In this document: piece after piece, positions 1-10,073 of the stretch
Position numbering within the stretch: position 1 is the first letter of the stretch
Layout: the number at the start of each line of letters is the position of its first letter
Source: Nocardioides sp. Soil805
GTDB taxonomy: Bacteria; Actinomycetota; Actinomycetes; Propionibacteriales; Nocardioidaceae
DNA length: 64,000 nt
Direction: 5' to 3'
NCBI RefSeq assembly: GCF_001429625.1
Contig: NZ_LMSU01000001.1
Span: 687,498-751,497, forward strand
Translations under genes and position numbers: made by a program
The notes under the pieces: model-generated
Told to the model about the DNA's origin: nothing
The model's database searches: none
Seen by the model: only the letters and a program-made list of their open reading frames with translations

Positions 1-2
1 GC

Positions 3-782
3 AAGAACCGGGCCACCGCGTTCGCCGTCATGATGATCGTCCCGGCCGCGATGTTCGCGATGTTCTTCTTCCTGTCGCTGTTCATCCAGCAGGTCGTGGG
101 CTACTCCCCGCTGCACACCGGCGTGGCGTTCCTGCCGTTCTCGATCGCGATGATCATCTCGGCCACCGCGGCCTCCAAGCTCATCAGTCACGTCGACCCG
201 CGCTTCCTGTCGGGCATCGGCACGCTGCTCTCGGCCGCGGCGCTCTACGGCTTCAGCCGGATCACGGTGCCCGAGGACCCGGCCTCCATCCTGGGCTCGC
301 TGCCCGCCGCGATGGGCGGTCAGGGCGTCCCGATCGGCGACGGGGTCAACTACTGGACGCAGATCCTGCCGTTCATCGTGCTGATGGCCTTCGGCATGGG
401 GCTCAACTTCGTGCCGCTCACCCTGGTCGCCGTGCACCACCTGCGGGCCCAGGACACCGGCATCGGCTCCGGCGTGCTCAACACGATGCAGCAGGTCGGC
501 GGCGCGCTCGGCCTCGCCACCCTCAGCACCGTGTCGCTGCACTTCGCCCAGTCCCGCGCCGACGAGATCGCACCGTCGATCGCGGCGGCGGCACCCGGCA
601 TGGACCAGGCCGCGCTGTCCCAGCTGGCCAGCCTCGGGGCGTTCACCGAGGGCGCGACCATGGCCTTCTTCACCGGCGCGATCATGATGCTGGCGGCCTC
701 GGCGATCGTGTGGATCTTCCTCGACGTCAAGCACGAGGAGCTCGCCACCGAGAACGCCCCCGAGGGCGTCCACGTCGGCTGA
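3..782 (+). CDS. MFS drug efflux transporter, C-terminal part (DHA2/EmrB type)
   Basis: The reading frame is open from the left edge, so this is the last 259 residues of a longer gene. About six hydrophobic helices are visible, matching the C-terminal half of a 14-helix proton-driven multidrug exporter. The segment GIGSGVLNTMQQVGGALG resembles the conserved helix motif of the DHA2 (EmrB/QacA) family. A short hydrophilic tail ends at TGA. Such pumps sit in the cytoplasmic membrane and expel amphipathic drugs. The true start lies outside the window, so substrate and regulation cannot be judged. The following hydrolase starts 92 bases downstream with its own ribosome binding site. Confidence 0.85.
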   Translation, partial: KNRATAFAVMMIVPAAMFAMFFFLSLFIQQVVGYSPLHTGVAFLPFSIAMIISATAASKLISHVDPRFLSGIGTLLSAAALYGFSRITVPEDPASILGSLPAAMGGQGVPIGDGVNYWTQILPFIVLMAFGMGLNFVPLTLVAVHHLRAQDTGIGSGVLNTMQQVGGALGLATLSTVSLHFAQSRADEIAPSIAAAAPGMDQAALSQLASLGAFTEGATMAFFTGAIMMLAASAIVWIFLDVKHEELATENAPEGVHVG

Positions 783-874
783 TCGTCGTACCAGCCCCGA
801 CCCGTCCGCGCGCCGCGGGCGGGTCGGTGCCGTTCCACCCCCATCCGTCCCCGCCGTCGCACCGAAGGAGTCCC

Positions 875-1495
875 GTGAGCGAGCAGCTGCTGACGAGGTA
901 CGACGCCCCCGGGCGTCCCGACGCCCTGGTCCTGATGCTGCACGGCGGCAAGCCGCGCTCGCGGCAGCCGGTCGACGGCCGCAGCGCCTCGTGGCGCCGG
1001 TCGCTGTGGATGCAGCGCACGATCGCGATGCGGGCCCACCGCGCGGGCACCGGGATCTGGCTGCTGCGCTACCGCGAGCGCGGCTGGAACGGCGGCGCCG
1101 ACCGGGTCGACGACGCCCGCTGGGCCCTGGACCGCGTGCGCCGCGCGCACGGCGACGTGCCGGTCGTGCTGCTGGGCCACTCGATGGGGGCCCGGGTCGC
1201 CGTCCACGTGGCCGACGACCCGTCGGTCGTCGGGGTGGTCGGGCTGGCCCCCTGGTGGTCGGCCGAGGACCCCGTCCACGCGCTGGCCGGTCGCTCCCTG
1301 GTGGCGGCGCACGGTCGCCGCGACCGGATCACGTCGTACGCCGAGACGGCCCGGTTCGTCGAGCGCGCCCGGGAGGTCGCCTCCGGCGTGGCCCTGCACG
1401 ACATGGGCGCGCTGGGGCACTACATGCTGACCGGCGTGGAGCGCTGGAACGACGAGGCCATCGACTCCTCGCTGGGCCTGCTCGCGCCCGCCTAG
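875..1495 (+). CDS. small alpha/beta hydrolase
   Basis: A 206-residue alpha/beta hydrolase. The GTG start is chosen because AAGGAG lies 5 bases upstream and the protein then begins directly before the fold. LMLHGG (about residues 20-25) is the oxyanion strand. GHSMGA (101-106) gives nucleophile Ser103, Asp150 in GRRDR is the likely acid, and His182 in LGHYM the likely base, so the triad looks complete. There is no signal peptide, so the enzyme is probably cytoplasmic. It follows the efflux pump on the same strand, but no shared pathway is evident. The substrate is unknown. Confidence 0.75.
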   Translation: MSEQLLTRYDAPGRPDALVLMLHGGKPRSRQPVDGRSASWRRSLWMQRTIAMRAHRAGTGIWLLRYRERGWNGGADRVDDARWALDRVRRAHGDVPVVLLGHSMGARVAVHVADDPSVVGVVGLAPWWSAEDPVHALAGRSLVAAHGRRDRITSYAETARFVERAREVASGVALHDMGALGHYMLTGVERWNDEAIDSSLGLLAPA

Positions 1496-1518
1496 GTCAC
1501 CCGGCCGCCCCGCCCCCG

Positions 1519-1583
1519 GGTAGTTGAGGACGATCTCGTCGGGGATCCCACCGATCCGCCCACCCAGATCGTCCCCCACTACC
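1519..1583. terminator. long imperfect hairpin between convergent genes
   Basis: Arms at 1519-1536 and 1566-1583 pair with two mismatches around a 29-base centre. It fills the gap between two converging genes, so it may terminate transcription both ways. No T-run follows. It could also be a REP-like palindrome. Confidence 0.5.
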
Positions 1584-1592
1584 GCCAGCGGG

Positions 1593-2582
1593 TCACAGGT
1601 GGCCGGCGACGGTGCCGGAGAGGCGCAGCGCCTGACGCGCCCAGTCGTACGACGCCCCGGCCAGGCCGCAGGACGGCGTCACGACCAGCCGTCCCGACGC
1701 CTCCTCGTGGTCGAGGCCCAGCATGTCCAGCCAGCGCAGCACGCGCTCGGTGAGCGCCGTGTCGCCCGGGAGGGTGCCGGGGTCGGTCGAGGGGACGATG
1801 CCCAGCGCGACGGTCTCCCCCGCCTCGATGGCCTCCGCGAGGTGGTCGAGGTCATGGGGCCGCAGCACGTCGAGGTCGACGGACAGGCCGCGCGTCCCGG
1901 CACCGCGGACCAGCGACCAGGGCACGTCGGGCGCGCACGAGTGCACCCACGGCTCGGCACCGGACTCGGTGATCGCGGTCAGCACCCACTCCAGGGCGGC
2001 GGAGGCCTCGGGCAGGTCGACGCGGCGGTGTCGGCCGAAGCCGGACGCCGTCGGCACCGCTCCCGCGAGGACCGCGGGCAGCGCCGGCTCGTCCACCTGC
2101 ACGACCAGCCGCTCCGTGCCCGGCAGGCGCCGCCGCAGGTCAGCGACGTGGTCGCGGACGCCCTCGGCGAGCGCCTGCGCGAGGTCGCGGCGGGCGCCGT
2201 GGTCGGACAGGATCTTGTCGCCCCGGGGCTTCTCGACCGTTGCGGCCAGCGTCCACGGTCCGCAGACCTGGGCCTTGAACGGTCCGGCGTGCCCCTGGGC
2301 CTGCTCCTCGACCTGGTCGAGGTCCTGGGCCAGGAGGGAGCGGGCCCGGCGGTGGTCGATGCCGGGGGCGTCGGTCAGCCGCCAGCCGGCCGGCTGCAGG
2401 TCCGCCCCGAGACCCGCCACGACGGCCAGCCCGCGCCCGGTCATGGTCGCCAGCGCACCCCGCCCGGGCAGCTCCGGCACGTGCGGCAGGGACAGCTCGC
2501 CGAGGACGACGCGCACCGCCTCGGCGTACTCCCGATCGTCGGTGCCGGGCATCGACCCGACCCCGGTGGCGAGCGCGCTCAC
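1593..2582 (-). CDS. MetE-like cobalamin-independent methionine synthase (C-terminal-domain type)
   Basis: A 329-residue protein of the short MetE/UROD-like family, which corresponds to the catalytic C-terminal half of MetE. GSMPGTD near the start and QVDEPALP (162-169) are typical. Zinc ligands are visible as His214 and Cys216 (VHSC) and Cys305 (TPSCGL). The expected reaction is methyl transfer to homocysteine, but short forms may use a donor other than polyglutamyl-methyltetrahydrofolate. The GTG start overlaps the mnmA stop (GTGA), so it is translationally coupled to mnmA and the cysteine desulfurase upstream, making a sulfur-related operon. It lacks the N-terminal half of full MetE, as expected for this family. 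Confidence 0.8.
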   Translation of the reverse strand: MSALATGVGSMPGTDDREYAEAVRVVLGELSLPHVPELPGRGALATMTGRGLAVVAGLGADLQPAGWRLTDAPGIDHRRARSLLAQDLDQVEEQAQGHAGPFKAQVCGPWTLAATVEKPRGDKILSDHGARRDLAQALAEGVRDHVADLRRRLPGTERLVVQVDEPALPAVLAGAVPTASGFGRHRRVDLPEASAALEWVLTAITESGAEPWVHSCAPDVPWSLVRGAGTRGLSVDLDVLRPHDLDHLAEAIEAGETVALGIVPSTDPGTLPGDTALTERVLRWLDMLGLDHEEASGRLVVTPSCGLAGASYDWARQALRLSGTVAGHL

Positions 2583-3697
2583 GCGAGGGCCTGCGAGCGG
2601 GCGGTGGCGCTGATCGTCGCCGAGCCGACGACGCGGCTGCCGTCGTAGACCACGACGGCCTGACCTGGGGCGATGCCCTCCGCGGGCTCGAGCAGCTCGA
2701 CGTCGACCCCGCTCCCGTCGGCGTGGACGGTGACGACCGCGCGGTGCTCGGCCCCGTGCGCGCGCAGCTGCACGCTCACGTCCGGGCCGTCGAGCACGGT
2801 CGGGACGGTGCCGCACCAGCGCGGCCGGATCCCGCTGATCCGGTCGATCCGCAGCCCCTCGCGCGGGCCGACGGTGACGGTGCCCGAGACCGGCTCGATG
2901 TCGAGGACGAAGCGGGGCTTCCCGTCCGCCGCCGGCCGCCCGAGCCGCAGCCCGCGGCGCTGCCCGATCGTGTAGGCGACGGTGCCCTCGTGCCGGCCCA
3001 GGACCTCACCGGAGCCGGCGTCGACGATGTCGCCGCCGGTGTTGGGGTTGCGGTCCCCGAGCTTGTCACGCAGCCAGCCGGCGTTGTCGCCGTCGGCGAC
3101 GAAGCAGATGTCGTGCGAGTCCGGCTTGTCGGCCACGAGCAGCCCGCGCCGGGCCGCCTCCTCGCGCACCTGCGGCTTGCTGGTGTCGCCCAGCGGGAAG
3201 AACGAGTGGGCGAGCTGCTGCTGGTCAAGGACGCCGAGCACGTAGGACTGGTCCTTGCCGTGGTCGACGGCCCGGTGCATCTCGATGAGCCCGTCGGCAC
3301 CGGTCCGCAGCTGGGCGTAGTGCCCGGTCGCGACCGCGTCGAAGCCCAGGGCCAGCGCGCGGTCGAGCACCGCGGCGAACTTGATCTTCTCGTTGCAGCG
3401 CAGGCACGGGTTGGGCGTGCGGCCGGCGGCGTACTCGTCCATGAAGTCCTCGACCACGTCCTCGTGGAAGCGGTCGGACAGGTCCCACACGTAGAAGGGG
3501 ATGCCGATCACGTCGGCGGCGCGGCGGGCGTCGTTGCTGTCCTCGATGGTGCAGCAGCCGCGGGCGCCCGTGCGGTACGACGCGGGGTTGCGCGAGAGGG
3601 CGAGGTGGATGCCGGTGACGTCGTGGCCGGCCTCGACGGCGCGCGCGGCGGCGACGGCCGAGTCGACCCCGCCCGACATGGCGGCGATGATCCTCAT
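2579..3697 (-). CDS. mnmA: tRNA-specific 2-thiouridylase MnmA
   Basis: A 372-residue enzyme that thiolates U34 of tRNA-Lys, -Glu and -Gln, using ATP and persulfide sulfur from a cysteine desulfurase. The PP-loop SGGVDS is at residues 8-13. The catalytic cysteines are Cys98 (NPCLRCN) and Cys197 (DICFVAD). ATG is chosen because it begins [10 protein letters not shown], right before the PP-loop; longer upstream reading runs into the preceding gene. It starts 7 bases after the cysteine desulfurase stop and its TGA overlaps the GTG of the MetE-like gene. The pairing with the desulfurase makes the sulfur source obvious. Length matches the family. Confidence 0.95.
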   Translation of the reverse strand: MRIIAAMSGGVDSAVAAARAVEAGHDVTGIHLALSRNPASYRTGARGCCTIEDSNDARRAADVIGIPFYVWDLSDRFHEDVVEDFMDEYAAGRTPNPCLRCNEKIKFAAVLDRALALGFDAVATGHYAQLRTGADGLIEMHRAVDHGKDQSYVLGVLDQQQLAHSFFPLGDTSKPQVREEAARRGLLVADKPDSHDICFVADGDNAGWLRDKLGDRNPNTGGDIVDAGSGEVLGRHEGTVAYTIGQRRGLRLGRPAADGKPRFVLDIEPVSGTVTVGPREGLRIDRISGIRPRWCGTVPTVLDGPDVSVQLRAHGAEHRAVVTVHADGSGVDVELLEPAEGIAPGQAVVVYDGSRVVGSATISATARSQALA

Positions 3698-3704
3698 CGC
3701 GGCC

Positions 3705-4901
3705 TCATCGGGGCTTGGCCGCGCGGGCGCGCTCCACGACCGGTCCGATGGCCTCGACGAGGGCGTCGACGTCGGCGGCGGTCGAGGTGTGGCCGAGCGA
3801 GAAGCGCAGCGAGTGACGGGCCTGGTCGGCGTCGCAGCCCATGGCCAGCAGCACGTGGGAGGGCTGCGGCACGCCGGCGCTGCAGGCCGAGCCGGTGGAG
3901 CACTCGATGCCGCGGGCGTCGAGGAGCATGAGCAGGGAGTCACCCTCGCACCCGGGGAAGCCGAGGTGCGCGTTGCCGGGGAGCCGACCGCCGTCGTCGC
4001 CGTCGAGCGCGGCGCCGTGCAGGTGCGCGTCGGGCACCACCTCGACCACCCGGCGTACGAGGTCGTCGCGCAGCGCGGCGACCCGCTCGGCGTGCTCGGG
4101 CTGGGCCTTGACGGAGGCCTCGATCGCAGCGGCGAGCCCGGCGATGGCCGGCGGGTCGAGGGTGCCGCTGCGGATGTCGCGCTCCTGCCCGCCGCCGTGG
4201 ACGAGGGCGGAGACCCGGAGGTCGCGGCGTACGACGAGGGCGCCGACGCCGTAGGGACCGCCGACCTTGTGCCCGGTGAAGCTCAGCGCGTCGACGCCGG
4301 AGGCCTCGAAGTCGACCGGGACGGCGCCGACGGCCTGCACCGCGTCGGTGTGCACCGGGATGCCGTGCTCGTGGGCCAGCGCCACCACCTCGTCGACCGG
4401 CTGGAGGGTGCCGACCTCGTTGTTGGCCCACATCACCGAGACGAGGGCCACCGAGCCCGGGTCGCGCTCGATCGAGCGGCGCAGCGCGTCGACGTCGAGA
4501 CGACCGCGCTGGTCGACGGGCAGCAGCTCGACGTCGGCGCCGTCGTCGGTGGCCAGCCAGTGCAGCGGGTCGAGGACGGCGTGGTGCTCGATCGCCGTCG
4601 ACAGGATCCGGACCCGGCGCGGGTCCTCCCCCCGGCGCGCCCAGAAGATGCCCTTGAGGGCCAGGTTGTCGGCCTCCGTGCCGCCCGAGGTGAAGACCAC
4701 GTCCCCGGGCCGGCAGCCCAGCGAGCGGGCGATGGTCTCGCGCGCCTCCTCGACGACCCGGCGGGCCGAGCGTCCCGAGGCGTGCAGCGAGTTGGCGTTG
4801 CCCACCGAGGCCAGCTGTGCGGTCATCGCGTCCAGCGCGACGGGCAGCATCGGCGTCGTCGCGGCGTGGTCGAGGTAGACGGGGGGTCCGGGGGTGGTCA
4901 T
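3705..4901 (-). CDS. iscS: cysteine desulfurase (NifS/IscS type)
   Basis: A 398-residue PLP enzyme that takes sulfur from cysteine and passes it on as persulfide. It begins with YLDHAATTP, the class signature. Lys212 in SFTGHK should carry PLP, and Cys340 in STGSAC is the persulfide cysteine on the mobile loop. Position directly upstream of mnmA suggests it feeds tRNA thiolation. No Fe-S scaffold genes sit nearby, so a role in Fe-S assembly is not shown. A TAGGCT box lies 9 bases before the ATG, suggesting a leaderless mRNA. It is the first gene of a three-gene operon. Confidence 0.93.
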   Translation of the reverse strand: MTTPGPPVYLDHAATTPMLPVALDAMTAQLASVGNANSLHASGRSARRVVEEARETIARSLGCRPGDVVFTSGGTEADNLALKGIFWARRGEDPRRVRILSTAIEHHAVLDPLHWLATDDGADVELLPVDQRGRLDVDALRRSIERDPGSVALVSVMWANNEVGTLQPVDEVVALAHEHGIPVHTDAVQAVGAVPVDFEASGVDALSFTGHKVGGPYGVGALVVRRDLRVSALVHGGGQERDIRSGTLDPPAIAGLAAAIEASVKAQPEHAERVAALRDDLVRRVVEVVPDAHLHGAALDGDDGGRLPGNAHLGFPGCEGDSLLMLLDARGIECSTGSACSAGVPQPSHVLLAMGCDADQARHSLRFSLGHTSTAADVDALVEAIGPVVERARAAKPR

Positions 4902-4910
4902 GACCTGCCA

Positions 4911-4916
4911 AGCCTA
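4911..4916 (-). promoter_or_regulatory. -10 box of the cysteine desulfurase operon
   Basis: TAGGCT on the minus strand ends 9 bases before the ATG at 4901, a spacing that puts the transcript start at or next to the start codon. No clear -35 box. Confidence 0.5.
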
Positions 4917-4974
4917 CGCGCGGTGTGCACGAGGTCCATCTCGGCATTCACGCCCCGGCCGCCCGGACGCCGCC

Positions 4975-4980
4975 TAGGCT
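4975..4980 (+). promoter_or_regulatory. -10 box of the HExxH lipoprotein gene
   Basis: TAGGCT lies 7 bases before the ATG at 4988. It is the divergent twin of the minus-strand box at 4911-4916, so both genes of this 86-base gap probably make leaderless mRNAs. Confidence 0.5.
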
Positions 4981-4987
4981 CCCGCGC

Positions 4988-6259
4988 ATGAGGCTGGTGC
5001 CCCGGGTCGTCGTCCTCTGCCTGCTGCTCGGCGGCGCCGGAGCCTGCACCGCGGACGCGCGCCCCAGCCGCCCTGAGGCGGTCGACCCGCTCGGTGCGGA
5101 CGAGGTGCGCTCGGAGGCGGTCCGGCTCGTCGCCGAGCGGGAGGCCGCGCTCGTGGCCGGGGACCGGGACACCTTCCTGGCCACCGTCGACGACGACGCG
5201 CTGCAGTTCGTGGCCACCCAGGCGCGCTGGTTCGACAACCTGGCGGCGATGCCGGTCGGCGACCTGCGCCTCGAGCTCGCGGGCGAGGGGTCCGCAGGGG
5301 ACGAGGACGTGGAGGACGACGATGACGAGGAGGGCGAGCTCCACCTGCCGGTCGACTTCACCATGCGGCTCGACGGCTTCGAGCAGCGCAGCGTCACGCA
5401 GCGGCTGCTCTACACCTTCCGCCAGGTGGACGGCGAGGTCGTGCTCGTCGACGACCGCGACGCCGAGGGCGATCGCCGTGCGGGCTGGCTCCCGGACCCG
5501 TGGGACGTCGCCCACGTGGTGGTCCGCGAGAGCGGGCCGATCCTCGGCCTCTTCGACGAGGAGACCGAGCCCTACGCCACCGCCGTGATGAGCGACCTCC
5601 GGGCCTCGCGGAGGACGGTCCTGGCGGCCCTCCCGGACTGGTCCGGGAAGGTCGTGGCCTACGACATCTCCGACCTCACCGCCCTCGAGGAGCGCACCCC
5701 GATGGACGTCCGGGAGACGGGCGGCGTGGCCTATCCGGTCCCGGTCCGCCCGGGCTCCCGCACGGTCGCTGCCCATCGCTTCGTCGTCAACCCCGCCGTG
5801 GCCCACGACGGCCTGCAGCGCGAGTTCCTGCTCCGCCACGAGCTGACCCACGTGGCCCTGGCCAGCAGGGACGACAGCAGCCCGCGCTGGCTGACGGAGG
5901 GTGCCGCGGAGTACGTGTCCCGGAGCCACCTCCCCGCCGAGCAGCAGCGGCTCATGGCTGCGTACGTCCTGGCGTACCTCGGCGACCCCGCACCCGTCCT
6001 CACCGACGGCCTGGGCTTCTACGCCGACGCCGACGCCAGCTACGCGCTGGCCGCCGTCATGTGCACCTACCTCGTCGCGACGCGTGGGACGCAGGTCCTG
6101 TGGGACCTGATGGACGCCTTCACCGCGGCGCGGCTCCGAGCCGGGCAGGCCGGACCGCTCACGGCGCCCCAGGTGGACGCGGTGCTCCTCCGGCAGGTCG
6201 GCCTCGACCAGCGGGGGTTGGCCCTGGCCGCCGTGGCGTGGGCGGCCGCAGGCGGCTGA
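4988..6259 (+). CDS. putative secreted zinc metallopeptidase lipoprotein (HExxH)
   Basis: A 423-residue protein with a signal peptide. Cys20 after a Leu-rich stretch and GGAGA may be a lipid attachment site, though position -3 is not the usual Leu. The middle is unassigned. HELTH at 284-288 followed by WLTEGAAEY with Glu304 is the zinc-site pattern of gluzincin peptidases (peptidase MA / DUF1570-like). The active site would therefore face outside the membrane. An acidic stretch (about residues 100-115) is notable. ATG is supported by the -10 box 7 bases upstream. The substrate is unknown. It is transcribed away from the sulfur operon and ends 7 bases before a convergent gene. Confidence 0.7.
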   Translation: MRLVPRVVVLCLLLGGAGACTADARPSRPEAVDPLGADEVRSEAVRLVAEREAALVAGDRDTFLATVDDDALQFVATQARWFDNLAAMPVGDLRLELAGEGSAGDEDVEDDDDEEGELHLPVDFTMRLDGFEQRSVTQRLLYTFRQVDGEVVLVDDRDAEGDRRAGWLPDPWDVAHVVVRESGPILGLFDEETEPYATAVMSDLRASRRTVLAALPDWSGKVVAYDISDLTALEERTPMDVRETGGVAYPVPVRPGSRTVAAHRFVVNPAVAHDGLQREFLLRHELTHVALASRDDSSPRWLTEGAAEYVSRSHLPAEQQRLMAAYVLAYLGDPAPVLTDGLGFYADADASYALAAVMCTYLVATRGTQVLWDLMDAFTAARLRAGQAGPLTAPQVDAVLLRQVGLDQRGLALAAVAWAAAGG

Positions 6260-6266
6260 GGGGCGC

Positions 6267-6917
6267 TCAGCCCGCCATCGTCGTCGACAGCCACGGGTGG
6301 TCGGCCCGCTCGCGGCGTACGGCGTCGCGCAGCCACTCGCGCGCCCCCGGGTCCAGGAGCGGCCAGGTGGTCTCGAGGTCGACGGTGTCCTTGGGGCGGT
6401 TCAGTCGCGCCTTGTGGTGGAGCACGACCTCGGGGCGCATGTAGCGGATGCCGTCGTCGGCCACCCAGGTGACGTCGGCGAGGGGCACGACGTGCGCGTC
6501 GTCGCGCCGGCTCACCCACAGCCCGTCGCGGTCCTCGGAGAGGATGCAGTCGAGGAACCACGGGGCCGTCGCGTGGTCGCGCAGCCACACCTGGCCGGCC
6601 TGCGGATGGGGCTCGGGCCAGTCGTCGTCGACCGGGCGGATCGCGCCGCCGCCGGCGCTCCAGATGTGGTGGCGGTCTCCGACGTGCTCGCGCAGCAGGG
6701 GCAGGTCGCGCCGCCAGATGACCAGGTCGATGTCCTCGTGCCGCCGGGCGACGCCGGTGAAGGCCTCGATCGCCCAGCCGCCCACCACCCACCACTCCCC
6801 CGGGTAGCCGGCCATGAAGGCCGCCGTGCCGGCCGGGTCGAGGGCGTCCCACTCGCCGTACAGGCGCCGGAAAGCCTCCTCCTCGGCGACCTCCTCGGGG
6901 GTCGGGTCCCAGGTCAT
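6267..6917 (-). CDS. nucleotidyltransferase-fold protein (aminoglycoside adenylyltransferase-like)
   Basis: A 216-residue protein with the nucleotidyltransferase signature GGWA followed by HEDIDL, where the two Asp residues would bind Mg-NTP. This arrangement resembles the AadB/ANT(2'')-type and MNT-type folds, so it could transfer AMP to a small molecule or protein. Resistance activity cannot be inferred. ATG 6917 is preferred over GTG 6923 because AAGG lies 8 bases upstream of it. It begins 11 bases after the proB stop and probably rides at the end of the obgE-proB transcript. It ends convergently with the lipoprotein gene. Confidence 0.65.
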   Translation of the reverse strand: MTWDPTPEEVAEEEAFRRLYGEWDALDPAGTAAFMAGYPGEWWVVGGWAIEAFTGVARRHEDIDLVIWRRDLPLLREHVGDRHHIWSAGGGAIRPVDDDWPEPHPQAGQVWLRDHATAPWFLDCILSEDRDGLWVSRRDDAHVVPLADVTWVADDGIRYMRPEVVLHHKARLNRPKDTVDLETTWPLLDPGAREWLRDAVRRERADHPWLSTTMAG

Positions 6918-6928
6918 CCGCACACCCT

Positions 6929-8089
6929 TCAGAGCAGGACGAGGTCGTCGCGGTGCACGACCTCGCGCTCGTACGCCGAGCCCAGCGAGGCCTTGAGGTC
7001 GTGGCTGGAGCGTCCCAGCAGCTCGGGGAGCTCGTCGGCGTCGTAGTTGACGAGCCCGCGGGCCACCGCGACGCCCGCGGGATCGACCAGGTCGACCGGG
7101 TCGCCGGCCACGAACGCCCCCTCGACCGCGACCACGCCCGCCGCGAGCAGGGAGGCGCCGCGCTCGGTGACCGCGCGGACCGCGCCGGCGTCGAGGGTGA
7201 CCGACCCCTTCGGGTCGGTGGCGTGGGCGAGCCAGAGCATCCGGGTCGGGCGGCGGCCCCCGGTGGCGTGGAAGAGGGTGCCGACCGCGGCACCACCGAG
7301 GGCGGCGGAGGCGTGGTCGGCGGAGGTGAGCACGACCGGGATCCCGGCGCCGGTGGCGATCCGGGCGGCCTCCACCTTGGTGACCATGCCGCCGGTGCCG
7401 ACCCCGGCCGAGCCCGTGCTGCCGATGGTGACCGCGTCCAGGTCGGCTGCGGAGCGTACGTCGGCCAGCAGGCGGGCGCCCGGGCGGCTCGGCGGGCCGT
7501 CGTACAGGCCGTCGACGTCTGAGAGGAGCACCAGCAGGTCCGCGTGCACCAGGTGGGCGACCAGGGCGGCGAGCCGGTCGTTGTCACCGAAGCGGATCTC
7601 GGAGGTGGCGACCGTGTCGTTCTCGTTGACGATCGGCAGCACGCCGAGCTCGAGGAGCTTGGCGAAGGTCTGGTAGGCGTTGCGGTAGTGCGCACGCCGG
7701 GTGACGTCCTCGGCGGTGAGGAGCACCTGCCCGGTGACCAGGCCGTGCCGGGCGAACTCCTCCTGGTAGCGGTGGGCCAGCAGCCCCTGCCCCACGCTGG
7801 CGGCCGCCTGCTGGGCCGCGAGCGCCTTGGGCCGCCGGGCGAGCCCGAGCGGGGCCAGGCCCGCCGCGATCGCGCCGGAGGAGACGAGGACCACCTCGGC
7901 GCCCCGGTCGCGGGCGGCGGCCAGGACGTCGACGAGCCGGCGGACCCGGTCGGGGTCGATGCCGCCGGCGGCGGTGGTCAGCGACGACGAGCCGACCTTG
8001 ACCACGACCCGGCGCGCCCCGGCGACCAGGGCGGCCCGGTCGCCGGCCACGCGGCCGGGCCCGTCAGCAGCCCCGTCAGTCCTGCTCAC
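6929..8089 (-). CDS. proB: glutamate 5-kinase
   Basis: A 386-residue enzyme that phosphorylates glutamate at the gamma-carboxylate, the first step of proline synthesis. The amino-acid-kinase motif [10 protein letters not shown] is near the N terminus. NENDTVA and a glycine-rich GTGGM segment match the ATP and glutamate sites. The last ~90 residues form a PUA domain, as in longer ProB proteins. The GTG start overlaps the obgE stop by 14 bases, which argues for coupling; no better start is seen downstream. No proA gene follows here, unlike many relatives; the next gene is a nucleotidyltransferase. Confidence 0.93.
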   Translation of the reverse strand: MSRTDGAADGPGRVAGDRAALVAGARRVVVKVGSSSLTTAAGGIDPDRVRRLVDVLAAARDRGAEVVLVSSGAIAAGLAPLGLARRPKALAAQQAAASVGQGLLAHRYQEEFARHGLVTGQVLLTAEDVTRRAHYRNAYQTFAKLLELGVLPIVNENDTVATSEIRFGDNDRLAALVAHLVHADLLVLLSDVDGLYDGPPSRPGARLLADVRSAADLDAVTIGSTGSAGVGTGGMVTKVEAARIATGAGIPVVLTSADHASAALGGAAVGTLFHATGGRRPTRMLWLAHATDPKGSVTLDAGAVRAVTERGASLLAAGVVAVEGAFVAGDPVDLVDPAGVAVARGLVNYDADELPELLGRSSHDLKASLGSAYEREVVHRDDLVLL

Positions 8090-9635
8090 TGCCGTCCCAG
8101 TCGGGGTCGTCCGACGTGCCGATCTCGTAGGACATCGGGCCGATCCCGGAGCTGGTGACCGTCTTCGGGGCGGTCTTGCTCCGGTCGATGCGGCGGGCCA
8201 CGTCGGCACGGGTCTCGGTCTCGGAGCGCTCGGGCATCTGCTCCTGGATGTCGCGACGGCGGGTGGCCGAGGGCCGCTCCTCGCGCAGCCGCTCGTCCTC
8301 GCCACGACGACCCAGCATCTCGGCGCCGGCCTCGACGCTGGGCTTGAAGTCGAAGACCACGGCGTTGTTCTCGGGGCCGATGATGACGGCGTCGCCCTCC
8401 TGGGCACCCATCTTGACGAGCCGGTCCTCGATGCCGATCCGGTTGAGGCGATCGGCGAGGAAGCCGACGGCCTCCTCGTTGCTGAAGTCGGTCTGGCGCA
8501 CCCAGCGCTCGGGCTTCTCGCCGCGCACGCGCCAGCCCTCGGGCGACTCGGTGATGTCGAAGTCGCCGCCGCCGTCGACCGACGGGGGCCGGATCACGAT
8601 GCGCGTCGCCTCGACCACGGGCTTGTCGGTGCGCGAGCGCTGGACGAGGTCGGCCATGGCGTAGGTGAGGGCCTGCATGCCCGCACCGGAGGCGGCGCTG
8701 ACCGGGAAGACCCTCAGGCCACGCTCGGCGAGGTCGTCGAGGACCATGTCGGCGATCTCGTGGCCGTCGGGGACGTCGACCTTGTTGAGGGCGACCAGGC
8801 GCGGGCGGTCCTCGAGCCCGCCGTAGCGGGCCAGCTCGTTCTCGATGACGTCGAGGTCGTCGAGGGGGTTGCGCCCGGGCTCGATGGTGGCGGTGTCGAT
8901 GACGTGCACCAGGGCCGCGCAGCGCTCGATGTGGCGCAGGAAGTCGTGGCCCAGGCCGCGACCGTCGGCCGCGCCCTCGATGAGGCCGGGCACGTCGGCG
9001 ACGGTGAAGGTGACCTCGCCCGCGCGGACGACGCCCAGGTTGGGCACCAGGGTCGTGAACGGGTAGTCGGCGATCTTGGGCCGCGCCCGCGACATCGCGG
9101 CGATGAGGCTGGACTTGCCCGCGCTCGGGAAGCCGACCAGGCCGATGTCGGCGACGACCTTGAGCTCGAGGCGGACCTCGATCTCGTCGCCGGGCTCGCC
9201 GAGGAGCGCGAAGCCGGGAGCCTTGCGCTTGCTGCTCGCCAGCGCCGCGTTGCCGAGACCGCCCCGGCCGCCCTGGGCGATGACCATCTCGGTGCCGGCG
9301 CCGACCATGTCGCCCAGCACGGTGCCGTCGAGGCGCTTGACCAGCGTGCCGTCGGGCACCGGCAGCACCAGGTCGCCGCCGTGCGAGCCGTTGCGGTGCC
9401 CACCGGCACCGTGGCCGCCGTGGTCGGCGCGACGCTTGTTGCTGTGGTGGTAGTCGATGAGCGTCGTGACGTCGGGGTCGACCCGGAGGATCACCGATCC
9501 GCCGGGACCACCGTTGCCGCCGTCGGGGCCGCCGAGCGGCTTGAACTTCTCGCGGTGGACCGAGGCGACGCCGTTGCCACCCCGACCCGCACTGATGTGC
9601 AACGTGACCTGGTCGATGAAGGTCGGGACAGCCAT
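8076..9635 (-). CDS. obgE: Obg-family GTPase (ribosome assembly, stress)
   Basis: A 519-residue GTPase that binds the 50S subunit and helps its maturation. The N-terminal Obg domain is glycine-rich (residues 1-160, with many GG pairs), followed by a G domain with GFPSAGKS at 168-175 and an NKVD motif. A C-terminal OCT domain then leads into a charged tail of about 90 residues, so the protein is longer than the E. coli form (390), as usual in actinobacteria. It lies in the classical rplU-rpmA-obgE order, which fits its ribosomal role. ATG is the only sensible start before [10 protein letters not shown]. Confidence 0.96.
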   Translation of the reverse strand: MAVPTFIDQVTLHISAGRGGNGVASVHREKFKPLGGPDGGNGGPGGSVILRVDPDVTTLIDYHHSNKRRADHGGHGAGGHRNGSHGGDLVLPVPDGTLVKRLDGTVLGDMVGAGTEMVIAQGGRGGLGNAALASSKRKAPGFALLGEPGDEIEVRLELKVVADIGLVGFPSAGKSSLIAAMSRARPKIADYPFTTLVPNLGVVRAGEVTFTVADVPGLIEGAADGRGLGHDFLRHIERCAALVHVIDTATIEPGRNPLDDLDVIENELARYGGLEDRPRLVALNKVDVPDGHEIADMVLDDLAERGLRVFPVSAASGAGMQALTYAMADLVQRSRTDKPVVEATRIVIRPPSVDGGGDFDITESPEGWRVRGEKPERWVRQTDFSNEEAVGFLADRLNRIGIEDRLVKMGAQEGDAVIIGPENNAVVFDFKPSVEAGAEMLGRRGEDERLREERPSATRRRDIQEQMPERSETETRADVARRIDRSKTAPKTVTSSGIGPMSYEIGTSDDPDWDGSEQD

Positions 9636-9677
9636 GGTTTCGCTCTCAGTCGTGAAGCTCGGTGGAGAAATGCGCGA

Positions 9678-9704
9678 AGGGCGTCCCCAGTCCAGGAACG
9701 CCCT
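9678..9704 (-). terminator. hairpin between rpmA and obgE
   Basis: AGGGCGT (9678-9684) pairs with ACGCCCT (9698-9704) around a 13-base loop. It could end or attenuate the ribosomal-protein transcript before obgE. No T-run follows, so read-through is likely. Confidence 0.4.
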
Positions 9705-9734
9705 CCGCGGTGGAAATTCAGTGTCGCCGCAGCG

Positions 9735-9989
9735 TCACTCGCCGGGGACGATGTTGACGACCTTGCGGCCGCGCTTGGTGCCGAACTCGACGGCACCCGC
9801 CTGCAGGGCGAAGAGCGTGTCGTCGCCGCCACGGCCCACACCCGAGCCCGGGTGGAAGTGGGTGCCACGCTGGCGCACGATGATCTCGCCGGCGTTGACC
9901 GTCTGGCCGCCGAAGCGCTTCACACCGAGGCGCTGGCTGTTGGAGTCGCGGCCGTTCTTGGTGGACGCGGCGCCCTTCTTGTGTGCCAT
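9735..9989 (-). CDS. rpmA: 50S ribosomal protein L27
   Basis: An 84-residue basic protein of the large subunit, sitting near the peptidyl-transferase centre. The start [16 protein letters not shown] and the internal [16 protein letters not shown] stretch are diagnostic. The N terminus begins directly with the mature AHKKG form, so no cleavable leader of the Firmicutes kind is present. AAGGA lies 8 bases before the ATG. It follows rplU with an 84-base gap and precedes obgE. Length is normal. Confidence 0.98.
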   Translation of the reverse strand: MAHKKGAASTKNGRDSNSQRLGVKRFGGQTVNAGEIIVRQRGTHFHPGSGVGRGGDDTLFALQAGAVEFGTKRGRKVVNIVPGE

Positions 9990-10073
9990 TTCAGTAATCC
10001 TTCGTGGAGGTGTGGATCGAGCAGCGCTGTCGGGCGGCCGCGCGGCGGCGAAGCCGACACGCTCGCCCCGACG

